Below are positions 31,096 to 40,554 of a stretch of DNA of 64,000 bases, one piece after another (the stretch's first letter is position 1; every line of letters starts with the position of its first letter). Origin of the DNA: Blautia sp. SC05B48 (GTDB lineage Bacteria; Bacillota; Clostridia; Lachnospirales; Lachnospiraceae); the NCBI RefSeq assembly GCF_005848555.1, contig NZ_CP040518.1, forward strand, positions 2,417,001 through 2,481,000. Reading direction: 5' to 3'. Made by a program: the position numbers and the translations under genes. The notes below the pieces were generated by a model. The model saw nothing but the letters and a program-made list of their open reading frames with translations, had not been told where the DNA came from and did not search any database.

Positions 31096-31691
31096 ATGGA
31101 TCATTTCAAATTGTAGTGGGAATATCTATGGTTACTTTTGGATCCATCGTATGTAATAAATTGCGACAACCACAAAACTATATTGAAGCAGTAGACTCAG
31201 ATAGTATAGAAATGAAAACTGCTGAATTGTTATCAGGAATTGATGGGACAATGATGTTTCGATACAATTCAAGGGATACATTTAAAACGTTATCTATTTA
31301 CTTGTCGGAATATCAGCTTGGACAACGAGTTTCACATAAAAAAGTTTTGGAACTTTCCTATGAATATGTGAAATCTTCCACAAATGGATTGATTGTCATT
31401 ACACCGGATTTTGATAATTTTACTGCAAAGCTCATCGCAGCAGATAAATATTCAAAATATATGACAGAAATACCAATTTTGGAGGGAGTTAAAAACAGGG
31501 AATATTATGGAAGATCAGCAACGACTATTGAAAACAAATGCAAGATAGAGTATGGAACAGAGCAAGGATTAGCAGCACTGATTTATGGAGAAAAAGGGTT
31601 AAGCTCGTTGCCAATACAGGATATTGCAGGGGAGCATATAGATACAGATAATGAGTACATGTATTACTATTCGGTTGAATTTATAAAATAG
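31096..31691 (+). pseudogene. Frameshifted gene of unknown function
   Basis: AAGGAG (31085-31089) stands correctly before an ATG at 31096, but that frame stops after six codons (MDHFKL). The frame one base over is open from 31116 to 31691 for 191 codons with no good start or ribosome binding site. Adding one A to the AAA at 31108-31110 would join them into MDHFKIVVGISMVTFGSIVC and on, a 198-residue protein with a plausible N-terminal membrane or export segment. The 596-base span fits one lost base. I do not recognise the protein; the sequence is polar and AT-rich in codon use. It could be a true pseudogene, an assembly error or, less likely, programmed frameshifting. Confidence 0.6.
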
Positions 31692-31707
31692 CACTAATAA
31701 AAAGAAG

Positions 31708-31750
31708 AGGATGTCACGTAATCTGCTTTGATTCGTTGGCATCCTTTTTT
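31708..31750 (+). terminator. Terminator after the frameshifted gene
   Basis: AGGATGTCA (31708-31716)/TGGCATCCT (31737-31745) hairpin followed by TTTTTT. Confidence 0.75.
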
Positions 31751-31779
31751 GACATTTAGTTTTTATGACATTATAGATT

Positions 31780-32643
31780 TCATAACCTATTTCTTATTTT
31801 TCGGTATTCTCTAGGCGAATATCCTTTCAACTTGTGAAAAAGCCGACTGAAATAAAGCTGGTTATCATATCCGACAATCTTAGAAATCTCATGGATGGAA
31901 TAAGTTGTTGTTTCAAGTAACATCTGAGCATTGTTGATGCGGATTCCCACAATGAATTGCATTGGTGTAGAACCGGTATATTTTTTGAAATTTCGGATAA
32001 ACCAGCTGACACTCATGCCTCGTGAGGCAGCATAATCATCAATATTGATATTTTGATTGTAGTTTTCACTGAAAAAGGTAACAGCATTATCCATCTCATG
32101 ATCAAGGTATTCATTTTTTAATATGTGCTCTCTTGTCAGTTCCCGGTGGAAACTGATCAGAAGATGACGTAGCAAAAGGACAAGCATTTCCTCATAATTG
32201 TCTTGACAGCGTTGCAGCTCGATAATGATACGTTTGAAAATTTGTTCATATTCATTAGATGTACCCACTTGAAAGACACGTTCTTTATCCGGAAACCCAT
32301 ATTGACGTAAGATATTTTTCACATTGCTTCCTGTGAAGTGAATCCAGTATACTTCTGTCTTATCTTCTCCGTAATATTCATATTTTTGGAGTTCTTTCGG
32401 TCTGTACAGTACAATGTTGCCGGCTGGAACAATCGTTTCATTATTTACATTATCAAAATGAAAATGCCCACAACCAGCAGTGATATATATAATCTGATAA
32501 TCCAGACGACCCTTTGGACGGTAGGTCGGAAGTTTGGGATGTCTGGAAAGACGGTAAGTACCACAGCTACCGACAATCAGCGGACGACTTTTGTCTTTGA
32601 AATCCATATGTGAGTGGTTCAAATAACCGGTGTTCAAATACAT
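31780..32643 (-). CDS. AraC family transcriptional regulator next to lacZ
   Basis: 287 residues: N-terminal cupin-like sugar-sensing domain (YQIIYITAGCGHFHFD, PAGNIVLYRP, YWIHFTGS) and two C-terminal helix-turn-helix units (INIDDYAASRGMSVSWFIRNFKKYTGSTPMQF... and IHEISKIVGYDNQLYFSRLFHKLKGYSPREYR). It is divergent from lacZ across 200 bases, so it is the probable activator of lacZ and the GPH symporter in response to a galactoside. Codon use is AT-rich like its neighbours. Confidence 0.92.
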   Translation of the reverse strand: MYLNTGYLNHSHMDFKDKSRPLIVGSCGTYRLSRHPKLPTYRPKGRLDYQIIYITAGCGHFHFDNVNNETIVPAGNIVLYRPKELQKYEYYGEDKTEVYWIHFTGSNVKNILRQYGFPDKERVFQVGTSNEYEQIFKRIIIELQRCQDNYEEMLVLLLRHLLISFHRELTREHILKNEYLDHEMDNAVTFFSENYNQNINIDDYAASRGMSVSWFIRNFKKYTGSTPMQFIVGIRINNAQMLLETTTYSIHEISKIVGYDNQLYFSRLFHKLKGYSPREYRKIRNRL

Positions 32644-32738
32644 AGGACAGCACCTCTTTTCGAACTTTTTATCATTGTATCATTTAGTGCATATTTTGTC
32701 TAATCCAATTCATAGACATATTTTGCGAATTAGGATAA

Positions 32739-32750
32739 GCTATATATAGC
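32739..32750 (+). promoter_or_regulatory. Palindrome in the lacZ-araC intergenic space
   Basis: GCTATATATAGC, 12 bases, about 95 bases before the lacZ ATG. Upstream, TAATCCAATTC and GAATTAGGAT form a loose inverted pair. These are candidates for the AraC site or the -10 region; I cannot assign a promoter with confidence. Confidence 0.3.
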
Positions 32751-32843
32751 ATAACTAAGGAACGTAAACAAAAAAGTAAAGTATAAGGTTTGCTTTAGGA
32801 AAACAAAGAACAAAAAAGTATATGTATTGGAGGAGAGTTGTTT

Positions 32844-35800
32844 ATGATCGTACCACGTTATTATGAAAATCTAAGCGTACTGCACGAAAACACAATGCCA
32901 GCCAGAGCCTATTATATTCCGTCATCCAAAAGAATGGATAACTTGGTGGAACACAGAGAAGAGTCAGATCGTATGCAGTTATTGAATGGAACTTGGAAAT
33001 TCCAGTATTTTAACAGCATCTATGACATTCAGGATTCTTTCTTTGAGAAGAATTATGATACAGAAAATTTTGATGAGATTCAGGTTCCAAGTGTATGGCA
33101 GATGGCTGGATATGATACACATCAGTATACAAACATCCGGTATCCATTTCCGTTTGATCCACCATATGTGCCACAGGACATTCCGTGTGGAGTCTATGTA
33201 CATACTTTTGAGTACAGTAGAGATGAGAAAGCGTCAAAATCTTTTTTGAACTTTGAAGGAGTAGACAGTTGCTTTTACGTATGGATCAATGGCTCTTACA
33301 TAGGATACAGCCAGGTTTCGCATATGACCAGTGAGTTTGATGTTACCGATGTACTTCAGGATGGAACGAATACGGTGGCAGTGTTGGTAATGAAGTGGTG
33401 TGATGGTTCCTATTTGGAAGATCAGGACAAATTCCGTATGAGTGGTATTTTCCGGGATGTGTACATTTTGAAACGCCCAAAAGAGGCAATCAGTGATTAT
33501 CATATTAAAACAAGAATTGAGGATATGCTTGCGAAAGTAGAAATTGAAATGAAATTCTACTCTCCGTTAAATGTAAAAATTTCGATTGAAGATAGAAACG
33601 GAGCAGTTGTAGCACTAGGAAGTATTGCTGAAGAAGGAACAGCTGTATTAGAAATTGCAAGTCCGGAACTTTGGAATACAGAAAATCCATATCTATATAA
33701 ACTGATTCTTGAAACAGAGAATGAAGTAATTGTAGATTACATTGCATTAAGAAAGATAGAGATTAAAGACCAGGTCATTTACCTAAATGGACAGAAGATT
33801 AAATTCCGTGGTGTCAATCGACATGATTCCGATCCGGTTACTGGATTTACAATCAGTCTGGAACAGCTCACAACCGATCTTACGTTAATGAAGCAGCATA
33901 ATTTTAATGCGATCCGTTCCAGCCACTATCCGAACGCACCATTTTTCTATGAAATGTGTGACAAGTATGGATTCATGGTAATAGATGAAGCAGATATTGA
34001 AGCTCATGGTCCATTTATGATCTACAGAAAAGAAGACACTGATTACAATCGGTTCAAACGATGGAATGAGAAGATTGCAGATGATCCGGTATGGGAAGAG
34101 GCAATCGTTGATCGCGTAAAACTCATGGTGGAACGTGACAAAAACCGTTTCTGTATTGTTATGTGGTCAATGGGAAATGAGAGTGCTTATGGCTGCAACT
34201 TTGAAAAAGCACTGGAATGGACAAAGAATTTTGATCCAGACCGTATCACACAATATGAGAGTGCAAGATACCGTAATTATGATGAAACATATGATTACAG
34301 CAATCTGGATGTGTACAGCCGGATGTACCCAGCGCTTTCCGAAATTCAGGAATATCTGGATAAAGATGGAAGTAAACCCTTCCTTTTGGTAGAGTACTGT
34401 CACAGCATGGGAAACGGACCTGGAGATTTTGAAGATTACTTCCAGATGATTCAGGATAATGATAAAATGTGCGGCGGCTTTGTCTGGGAATGGTGTGACC
34501 ATGCGATTGCTCATGGAATTGCTGAGAATGGAAAGACTATATATGCTTATGGGGGCGACCATGGCGAAGAAATTCATGATGGCAACTTCTGTATGGATGG
34601 ATTAGTATATCCGGACAGAACGGTACATACAGGACTTTTGGAATACAAGAATGTTTATCGCCCGGCAAGGGTTATTTCCTATGACAAAGAAAGCGGAGAA
34701 CTGGTGCTTCATAACTACATGGATTTTGATGACTTGAAAGATTATGTGAAGATTAGTTATGAGCTGACACAGGATGGTCTTGTGATCAGCAAAGGCATAC
34801 TTCCGGAGTTTTCTGTGGCACCACATGGGGAAGGAAAAACAAACCTGAAGATCAATGTTCCAGAGAATGGGAAATGTTATTTAAAACTTATTTACCATCT
34901 GAAAAAAGAATTGCCACTGTTGGATAAAGACCATATTCTTGGATTTGATGAAATTGAGGTAAGTAAAGAGGATACAAAATGTAAACTTGCAGAGAAATGG
35001 ATACCAAAAACAGTAGTGGACTCTGAATTACAGGTAAATGAAAATGATACACAGATTCATATCAAGGGGCGTGAATTTGCTTATACCATAGACAAACGTA
35101 CTGCACTCTTTACAGAGATGAAATTCGCAGGGCGGGAATACTTGAACCATCCGATGGAATTAAATATTTGGAGAGCTCCAACAGATAACGATATGTACAT
35201 CAAGTCTGAATGGAAGAAAGCCCACTATGATAAGGCTTACACAAGAGCCTATACGACAGAGGTTGTGCAGGGAAAACATGGTGTGAAGATTACAAGCCAT
35301 GCTTCCGTTGTGGCAGAGACAGTACAGAAGATTCTTGATGTGACGATTACATGGAAAATAGAAGCTGCTGGAAAGATTGATGCAGATATTGCAGTAACAA
35401 AAGACGATGAATTCCCGGATCTTCCGAGATTTGGTGTGAGGATGTTCCTGGATAAAAAACTTTCAGCTGTAAGATACTTTGGAATGGGACCACAGGAAAG
35501 TTATTGTGATAAACATCAGGCTGCGAGCCACGGTTTGTACCGGGCAGATGTAGGGGATTTACATGAGGACTATATCCGTCCACAGGAAAATGGAAGCCAT
35601 TATGATTGTGAATATGTAGAGCTTAACAACAGCCGATATGGAATTGTGGCATCCGCAGAAAAGGCATTTTCATTCAATGCTTCTTATTATACGCAGGAAG
35701 AACTTGAGAAGAAAACGCATAATTATGAACTGACAGAATCAGATAGTGTAGTATTTTGCGTTGACTACGCATTAAATGGCATTGGTTCTAATAGTTGTGG

Positions 35801-35882
35801 TCCAGTTGTATTGGATCAGTACCGATTTGATGATGTATTATTCCGGTTTCAGTTTACACTGATACCGTATGTAAAGGGATAA
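32844..35882 (+). CDS. lacZ: Beta-galactosidase, GH2 family
   Basis: 1012 residues, LacZ-sized with all five domains. The acid/base Glu446 is in MGNES (WSMGNESAYG) and the nucleophile Glu517 in VEYCHSMGNG; FRGVNRHDSDPVTG precedes the barrel, and the C-terminal domain is full length (LDKKLSAVRYFGMGPQESYCD near 870-890). It has no signal peptide, so it cleaves imported lactose or other beta-galactosides in the cytoplasm. I chose the ATG at 32844 over the TTG two codons earlier because GGAGGAG is eight bases upstream. It is followed by the GPH symporter and is visibly more AT-rich than the flanking housekeeping genes. Confidence 0.97.
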   Translation: MIVPRYYENLSVLHENTMPARAYYIPSSKRMDNLVEHREESDRMQLLNGTWKFQYFNSIYDIQDSFFEKNYDTENFDEIQVPSVWQMAGYDTHQYTNIRYPFPFDPPYVPQDIPCGVYVHTFEYSRDEKASKSFLNFEGVDSCFYVWINGSYIGYSQVSHMTSEFDVTDVLQDGTNTVAVLVMKWCDGSYLEDQDKFRMSGIFRDVYILKRPKEAISDYHIKTRIEDMLAKVEIEMKFYSPLNVKISIEDRNGAVVALGSIAEEGTAVLEIASPELWNTENPYLYKLILETENEVIVDYIALRKIEIKDQVIYLNGQKIKFRGVNRHDSDPVTGFTISLEQLTTDLTLMKQHNFNAIRSSHYPNAPFFYEMCDKYGFMVIDEADIEAHGPFMIYRKEDTDYNRFKRWNEKIADDPVWEEAIVDRVKLMVERDKNRFCIVMWSMGNESAYGCNFEKALEWTKNFDPDRITQYESARYRNYDETYDYSNLDVYSRMYPALSEIQEYLDKDGSKPFLLVEYCHSMGNGPGDFEDYFQMIQDNDKMCGGFVWEWCDHAIAHGIAENGKTIYAYGGDHGEEIHDGNFCMDGLVYPDRTVHTGLLEYKNVYRPARVISYDKESGELVLHNYMDFDDLKDYVKISYELTQDGLVISKGILPEFSVAPHGEGKTNLKINVPENGKCYLKLIYHLKKELPLLDKDHILGFDEIEVSKEDTKCKLAEKWIPKTVVDSELQVNENDTQIHIKGREFAYTIDKRTALFTEMKFAGREYLNHPMELNIWRAPTDNDMYIKSEWKKAHYDKAYTRAYTTEVVQGKHGVKITSHASVVAETVQKILDVTITWKIEAAGKIDADIAVTKDDEFPDLPRFGVRMFLDKKLSAVRYFGMGPQESYCDKHQAASHGLYRADVGDLHEDYIRPQENGSHYDCEYVELNNSRYGIVASAEKAFSFNASYYTQEELEKKTHNYELTESDSVVFCVDYALNGIGSNSCGPVVLDQYRFDDVLFRFQFTLIPYVKG

Positions 35883-35917
35883 TAAAGTTTCATGTAACCC
35901 GTAAACAAGGAAAGAGA

Positions 35918-35960
35918 GTCTGATTGTTATGTAAAGTCCGGATATACAGAGCAATCAGAC
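35918..35960 (+). other. Intergenic hairpin between lacZ and the symporter
   Basis: GTCTGATTG and CAATCAGAC arms with a 25-base loop and no T-run; probably a stability or partial-termination element inside the operon. Confidence 0.45.
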
Positions 35961-36051
35961 AAAAACAGAGAAAAAACTAGAATTAGACATCATACTCTGT
36001 TAGACATCTTGAAATTCTAAGTGCGATGAAGATGAGGAGCAAAGAAATTCG

Positions 36052-37449
36052 ATGGAAGAAAAAAAGTATTTGAAATGGTATAACAAAATTGGATATGGAT
36101 CAGGCGATATTGCAGGTAATGTAGTCTATGCGTTCCTGACATCTTTTATGATGGTCTATCTGACGGACTCAGTAGGACTTGCTGCAGGTGTCGTAGGTAC
36201 CCTGATTGCCGTATCAAAACTATTTGATGGTTTTACGGATATATTTTTTGGATCAATGATTGACAAAACACACAGTAAAATGGGAAAAGCGAAACCCTGG
36301 ATGCTATACGGATACATTGGTTGTGCCATTACGCTGGTCTGCTGCTTTGCAGTACCAGTCAGCTTTGGAACAACGGCTAAATACGCATGGTTCTTTATCT
36401 CTTATACACTGTTAAATGGTGTGTTTTATACAGCAAACAATATTGCTTACTCAGCACTTACGTCACTGATTACAAAGAACAGCAAAGAGCGTGTGCAGAT
36501 GGGATCTTACCGTTTTATTTTTGCGTTTTCAACAAGTCTTCTGATTCAGGCGATTACAGTTGGATTTGTAGATAAATGTGGTGGAGATGCTGCGGCATGG
36601 AGAACGGTTGCTATTATCTATGCAATCATTGGTCTTGTCATAAATACGATTTCAGCACTTTCAGTTAAGGAACTTCCTGAGGAAGAACTTAACGAAGGAG
36701 AAGTAAAGGATGATAATGAAAAGTACGGAATGGTACAGGCATTCAAGCTTCTTGTTAAAAACAAATATTACATGATGATTTGTGGAACATATATTTTACA
36801 GCAGTTATATAGTGCCATGATTGGAGCTGGCATTTATTACATGACATGGGTACTGAAAAATAAGAATTTGTTTGGACAATTTGCATGGGCAGTAAATATT
36901 CCACTGATCATTGCTCTGATTTTCACACCGACATTAGTTGGTAAGTGGAAAGGTATGTATAAACTGAACTTAAGAGGTTATGTCTTAGCAGTCATCGGTA
37001 GAGCACTTGTTGTTGTTGCAGGATATATGGGCAGTGTTCCGTTGATGATGGCATTTACAGCTCTTGCAGCTTTAGGTCAGGGACCATGGCAGGGAGATAT
37101 GAATGCAGTTATCGCATCCTGCTCTGAATACACTTATCTTACACAGGGAAAGAGAATTGACGGAACGATGTACTCTTGTACTTCTCTTGGCGTAAAAATC
37201 GGTGGAGGTATTGGAACCGCTGTTGTTGGATGGTTGCTTGAGTTGAGTGGATATATCGGAACAAATGCAACTCAGCCGCAGTCTGCACTTGATATGATGC
37301 AGTTTATGTATCTTTGGCTTCCGTTAATCTTTGATGTATTGATTATGTTTGTACTTTCAAGAATGAATGTAGAAGATGCAAATAAAAAACTGAAAGCAGA
37401 AAAAGAAATTGCTGCAGATGAAGTAACAGATGCATCAGACATAAATTAG
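36052..37449 (+). CDS. GPH family glycoside:cation symporter (MelB-like)
   Basis: 465 residues, 12 membrane helices. The glycoside-pentoside-hexuronide pattern is visible: KIGYGSGDIAGNVVYAFLTS, SKLFDGFTDIFFGSMIDKT (with the aspartates of the cation site) and GKAKPWMLYGY after helix 2. It imports a galactoside, most likely lactose, with Na+ or H+ for the neighbouring beta-galactosidase. There is no C-terminal EIIA domain of the LacS type. It ends before a clear terminator. Confidence 0.92.
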   Translation: MEEKKYLKWYNKIGYGSGDIAGNVVYAFLTSFMMVYLTDSVGLAAGVVGTLIAVSKLFDGFTDIFFGSMIDKTHSKMGKAKPWMLYGYIGCAITLVCCFAVPVSFGTTAKYAWFFISYTLLNGVFYTANNIAYSALTSLITKNSKERVQMGSYRFIFAFSTSLLIQAITVGFVDKCGGDAAAWRTVAIIYAIIGLVINTISALSVKELPEEELNEGEVKDDNEKYGMVQAFKLLVKNKYYMMICGTYILQQLYSAMIGAGIYYMTWVLKNKNLFGQFAWAVNIPLIIALIFTPTLVGKWKGMYKLNLRGYVLAVIGRALVVVAGYMGSVPLMMAFTALAALGQGPWQGDMNAVIASCSEYTYLTQGKRIDGTMYSCTSLGVKIGGGIGTAVVGWLLELSGYIGTNATQPQSALDMMQFMYLWLPLIFDVLIMFVLSRMNVEDANKKLKAEKEIAADEVTDASDIN

Positions 37450-37463
37450 AATTGACAGGAGAA

Positions 37464-37503
37464 AGCGTTGTCTGGTCATTGCTCGATGAGACAGTGCTTT
37501 TTT
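37464..37503 (+). terminator. Terminator of the lacZ-symporter operon
   Basis: AGCGTTGTCT (37464-37473)/AGACAGTGCT (37489-37498), two wobble pairs, followed by TTTTTT. Confidence 0.75.
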
Positions 37504-37540
37504 CTATATATAAAGTGATTGAACTGTATTTTGAAAATAA

Positions 37541-37664
37541 AAAAGGACCACTTCATTTTTGTGAAATGGCCTTAAGAAAATATTCAGTTTTCACAAAATA
37601 GTCCTTTTAGTATTTATACATGGTAAGGATGCTCAAAATATTCAGTGTAGAATACTAAAAGGTC
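37541..37664. repeat. Composite inverted/direct repeat element
   Basis: AAAAGGAC (37541-37548) can pair with GTCCTTTT (37601-37608). CCTTTTAGTATT (37603-37614) can instead pair with AATACTAAAAGG (37651-37662). AAAATATTCAG occurs twice (37577-37587 and 37635-37645). Between lies a CCACTTCA/TGAAATGG hairpin. It fills the gap between the symporter terminator and the next AraC gene; it could be a small non-autonomous element or an RNA with two alternative folds. Confidence 0.45.
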
Positions 37665-37800
37665 ATTCAGATATTTTTTTAGGTTGCTCATTTGCAATTC
37701 CTCCTTTCCTTATTTACAAGCTGATTATAAGATAGGTGTAAAAGAATTGCTTGCCAAATCGAAAGAAGATATAGACAAATGTTGCAAAGGGGAGTATTTC

Positions 37801-38601
37801 ATGCAGTTAAAATATGTTGACACAAAAGAGGAGATCATAGCAATAAATAGGAAGTCAAAACATATTGAACCACATCTTCATAATGCACTGGAGATCGTTT
37901 GTGTAACAAGTGGAGCATTAGAACTTGGTGTCGGACAGGAACTATACCATATGGAAAAAGGAGATATAGGCTTTGTATTTCCAGATGTTATTCATCACTA
38001 TCAGGTACTGACACCCGGTGTAAATAAAGCGACTTATCTGATTGCATCGCCATTTACGATAGTCAAATTTGCAGATATCATGCAATCCATGGCTCCTGAA
38101 TACCCAATCATCAAAGCGGAAAAGGTTGAACCGGAGGTATATAGGGTTATAAATGCAATTTTAGAGACAGAACAGTCGGATATTACTGTTGCACAGGCAT
38201 ATCTTCAAATTGTGTTGGCACGCTGCATAGGAAAATTAAATTTGGTAGAAAAGAGCAGTGTGGGGAGCAACGATCTTATTTACCAGACAGTTTCCTATAT
38301 ATCAGCAAATTTCAAGAAGAAGTTTTCGTTGGAAGAGATGGCAAAAGACCTGGGCGTGAGCAAATATGTTTTATCCAGACTCTTTTCCAAGACATTCCAT
38401 AGAAACTTTAATCAATATCTTAATGATGCAAGGCTGAACTATGCATGCCATCGTTTGGAAAATACGAGTGATTCTATTACAAATATTTGTCTGGATAGTG
38501 GATTTGAAAGTCAGAGAACGTTTAACCGAGTATTTAAAGAAAGATATAAAATATCACCAAGTGATTATCGAAGTACTTGTGTGAAAGAGATGTTGTCATA
38601 A
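37801..38601 (+). CDS. AraC family transcriptional regulator (second)
   Basis: 266 residues: cupin domain with metal/sugar-site-like HIEPHLHNALEIVCVTSG and PDVIHHYQVL, then paired helix-turn-helix units (FSLEEMAKDLGVSKYVLSRLFSKTF and SITNICLDSGFESQRTFNRVFKERY). The ATG at 37801 has GGGGAG nine bases upstream and starts just before the cupin; the reading from 37684 adds 39 residues without support. The target is unknown; the downstream phosphatase gene or the lac operon are candidates. Confidence 0.88.
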   Translation: MQLKYVDTKEEIIAINRKSKHIEPHLHNALEIVCVTSGALELGVGQELYHMEKGDIGFVFPDVIHHYQVLTPGVNKATYLIASPFTIVKFADIMQSMAPEYPIIKAEKVEPEVYRVINAILETEQSDITVAQAYLQIVLARCIGKLNLVEKSSVGSNDLIYQTVSYISANFKKKFSLEEMAKDLGVSKYVLSRLFSKTFHRNFNQYLNDARLNYACHRLENTSDSITNICLDSGFESQRTFNRVFKERYKISPSDYRSTCVKEMLS

Positions 38602-38762
38602 AAGGTTCTGTTGATCGAAATATTTACTTTGATTTTACAGTGCTATGTATTTGATTTCATGTGTGGATGATATAATATAAAAATATTTGTAGAAAATAGC
38701 GCTTTATTTTATTATGAAAAGAGTAAGGTGTATTCTAAAGAAACAAGAAAGGCAGGGTGCAT

Positions 38763-39575
38763 ATGAACATGATAAAATCCATAATCGATTTTAATGAAAA
38801 AAAAGGATTCATCTGTGATATGGATGGTGTGATCTATCATGGCAATCAGATATTGCCAGGTGTTCCAGAATTTATCCAGTGGTTGCATGATGAAAAGAAA
38901 GAATATTTGTTTTTGACAAATAATAGTGGATATACACCACGAGAATTAAATCAGAAACTGGCTAGGATGGGACTTGATGTGCCAGAAGAACATTTTTATA
39001 CCAGTGCATTGGCAACAGCCGCATTTTTAAAAGAACAGGCGGCAGGCTGTTCGGCATTTGTGATAGGAGAAGCCGGCCTGTTAAATGCACTTTATGATGT
39101 AGGTATCACAATGAATGATGTAAATCCGGATTATGTTGTTGTGGGAGAGGGACGCTCCTATTCATTGGATACATTAACAAAAGCAACGAATTTAGTACTG
39201 AAAGGTGCAAAGCTGATCGGAGCAAACTCAGATGTTTCCGGACCGATTGAGAACGGCATTGCTCCTGCTTGTCGTGCATTGATTGCACCTATAGAAATGG
39301 CAACAGGTACACAGGCATATTTCTGTGGGAAACCGAATCCACTGATGATGAGAACAGGATTGAATATGCTTGGATGTCATTCAGCAGAAGCTGTAATGGT
39401 TGGGGATCGTATGGATACAGATGTGATTTCAGGAATGGAAAGTGGTATGTCTACTGTATTGGTTCTCTCTGGATGTTCAACGAAGGATACACTCAAAACT
39501 TATGCTTATCTTCCGACAATGGTATTGAATGGAGTGGGAGATATCGCCAGTATGGCAAAAGCAAAAGAGGAATAG
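38763..39575 (+). CDS. HAD-IIA family phosphatase (NagD/AraL-like)
   Basis: 270 residues. Motif I CDMDGVIYHG (Asp19, Asp21), motif II LFLTNNSGYTPREL, a NagD-type cap, the GKPNPLMM lysine, and motif IV MVGDRMDTDVISGMESG. Family members dephosphorylate sugar phosphates and are often promiscuous. In this AT-rich sugar-related block a detoxifying role for sugar phosphates is plausible. ATG at 38763 is preferred; GTG at 38757 and ATG at 38769 are in frame. Confidence 0.9.
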   Translation: MNMIKSIIDFNEKKGFICDMDGVIYHGNQILPGVPEFIQWLHDEKKEYLFLTNNSGYTPRELNQKLARMGLDVPEEHFYTSALATAAFLKEQAAGCSAFVIGEAGLLNALYDVGITMNDVNPDYVVVGEGRSYSLDTLTKATNLVLKGAKLIGANSDVSGPIENGIAPACRALIAPIEMATGTQAYFCGKPNPLMMRTGLNMLGCHSAEAVMVGDRMDTDVISGMESGMSTVLVLSGCSTKDTLKTYAYLPTMVLNGVGDIASMAKAKEE

Positions 39576-39607
39576 TGTGATTAGGCAAATACCAGGAGGT
39601 AAAGTAT

Positions 39608-40156
39608 ATGATGAAACTTGATAATTTTGTAGGAATGATGACAGGACATTTTGATAATAAGGATCAATTTAATAAGATGCAGGCAGAAGGGAAAACATAT
39701 CCATATGCGGAACATGTAAATACAATCTGTAATGACAAAATAAATAACCTTCCTGAAGATTTCAAAGGAAAATTTGTTGTTGAAGAGAGTTATTATGAAA
39801 TTAATGGAAAACGTCATGCATCTCCACATCTTTTCCTTATCACGGAAATAGAACAGGGAATTTTACTTTCTTCTTATAAAATTCCAAAAGGAGAAGATAA
39901 AAATACATTTTCATATGATTCTATGAAGAATGTTGATTACTTTAAACTAGAAAAATCTGAAAAATTTAATCCGGCACTTTATCATGAAAAGGACGGAATC
40001 TGGGAGGGAGGCAGCACAAGCCAGTTCTCTCCGGTAATGACATTCAAACTTTGGGAAAAGTTTTCCAACAATTTTCTGGAAGTATCGGAAAGCATGGAAG
40101 TTAATGGAAAGAGAACTTTTGGATATGATGAACCAATAATTTATAAGCGTGTATAA
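39608..40156 (+). CDS. Conserved-looking hypothetical protein
   Basis: 182 residues, soluble, no signal peptide. AGGAGGT stands well before the ATG at 39608, 32 bases after the phosphatase gene, so it is in the same operon. The composition and the clear motif-like segments (HASPHLFLITEIEQGILLSS, STSQFSPVMTFKLWEKF, GKRTFGYDEPIIYKR) look like a real beta-rich domain, perhaps a ligand-binding barrel, but I do not recognise a family. Confidence 0.75.
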   Translation: MMKLDNFVGMMTGHFDNKDQFNKMQAEGKTYPYAEHVNTICNDKINNLPEDFKGKFVVEESYYEINGKRHASPHLFLITEIEQGILLSSYKIPKGEDKNTFSYDSMKNVDYFKLEKSEKFNPALYHEKDGIWEGGSTSQFSPVMTFKLWEKFSNNFLEVSESMEVNGKRTFGYDEPIIYKRV

Positions 40157-40343
40157 TCAAAGGTCTGCATATTGGGATGAACTTCAGTTTGTAGAGGACT
40201 CGATGAATTTGCGTAATATTGGGCGTTACATGAATGTTAATTTAAGAAAATAATATGGTAAGCAAAAGCGGGATAACTTTTCAAATATAAAAATAAGCGA
40301 TATTATAAAAATTCTTTTTCAATTAAAAATAAGAAATAATTAT

Positions 40344-40455
40344 CTGCCGTACGACGGCAAAAGAAAAAAGCCGTCGTACAGCAGTCATTTGACACGCCCG
40401 TATAAAACGGCGGCTTTGACTTTTCAAAGTCGCTGTTTCTTTGCGTTTACGCAAA
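40344..40455. repeat. Cluster of hairpins in a 700-base gene-free gap
   Basis: Three consecutive stem-loops: CTGCCGTACGACGGC/GCCGTCGTACAGCAG (40344-40384), AAACGGCG/CGCTGTTT with an inner CTTTGA/TCAAAG (40405-40438), and TTTGCGT/ACGCAAA (40440-40455). No open frame with a start signal covers it. It could be a structured RNA, a palindromic repeat unit, or the scar of a mobile element. It lies in the long gap 40157-40866. Confidence 0.5.
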
Positions 40456-40554
40456 CTTATCATATTGAGTGAAGTATCGAAAGTGATTGAAATAGACTTA
40501 ATCCTGGAGGAATATTTCAACGCAGCATGATAAAAAATAGAATAGTAGTGATAG

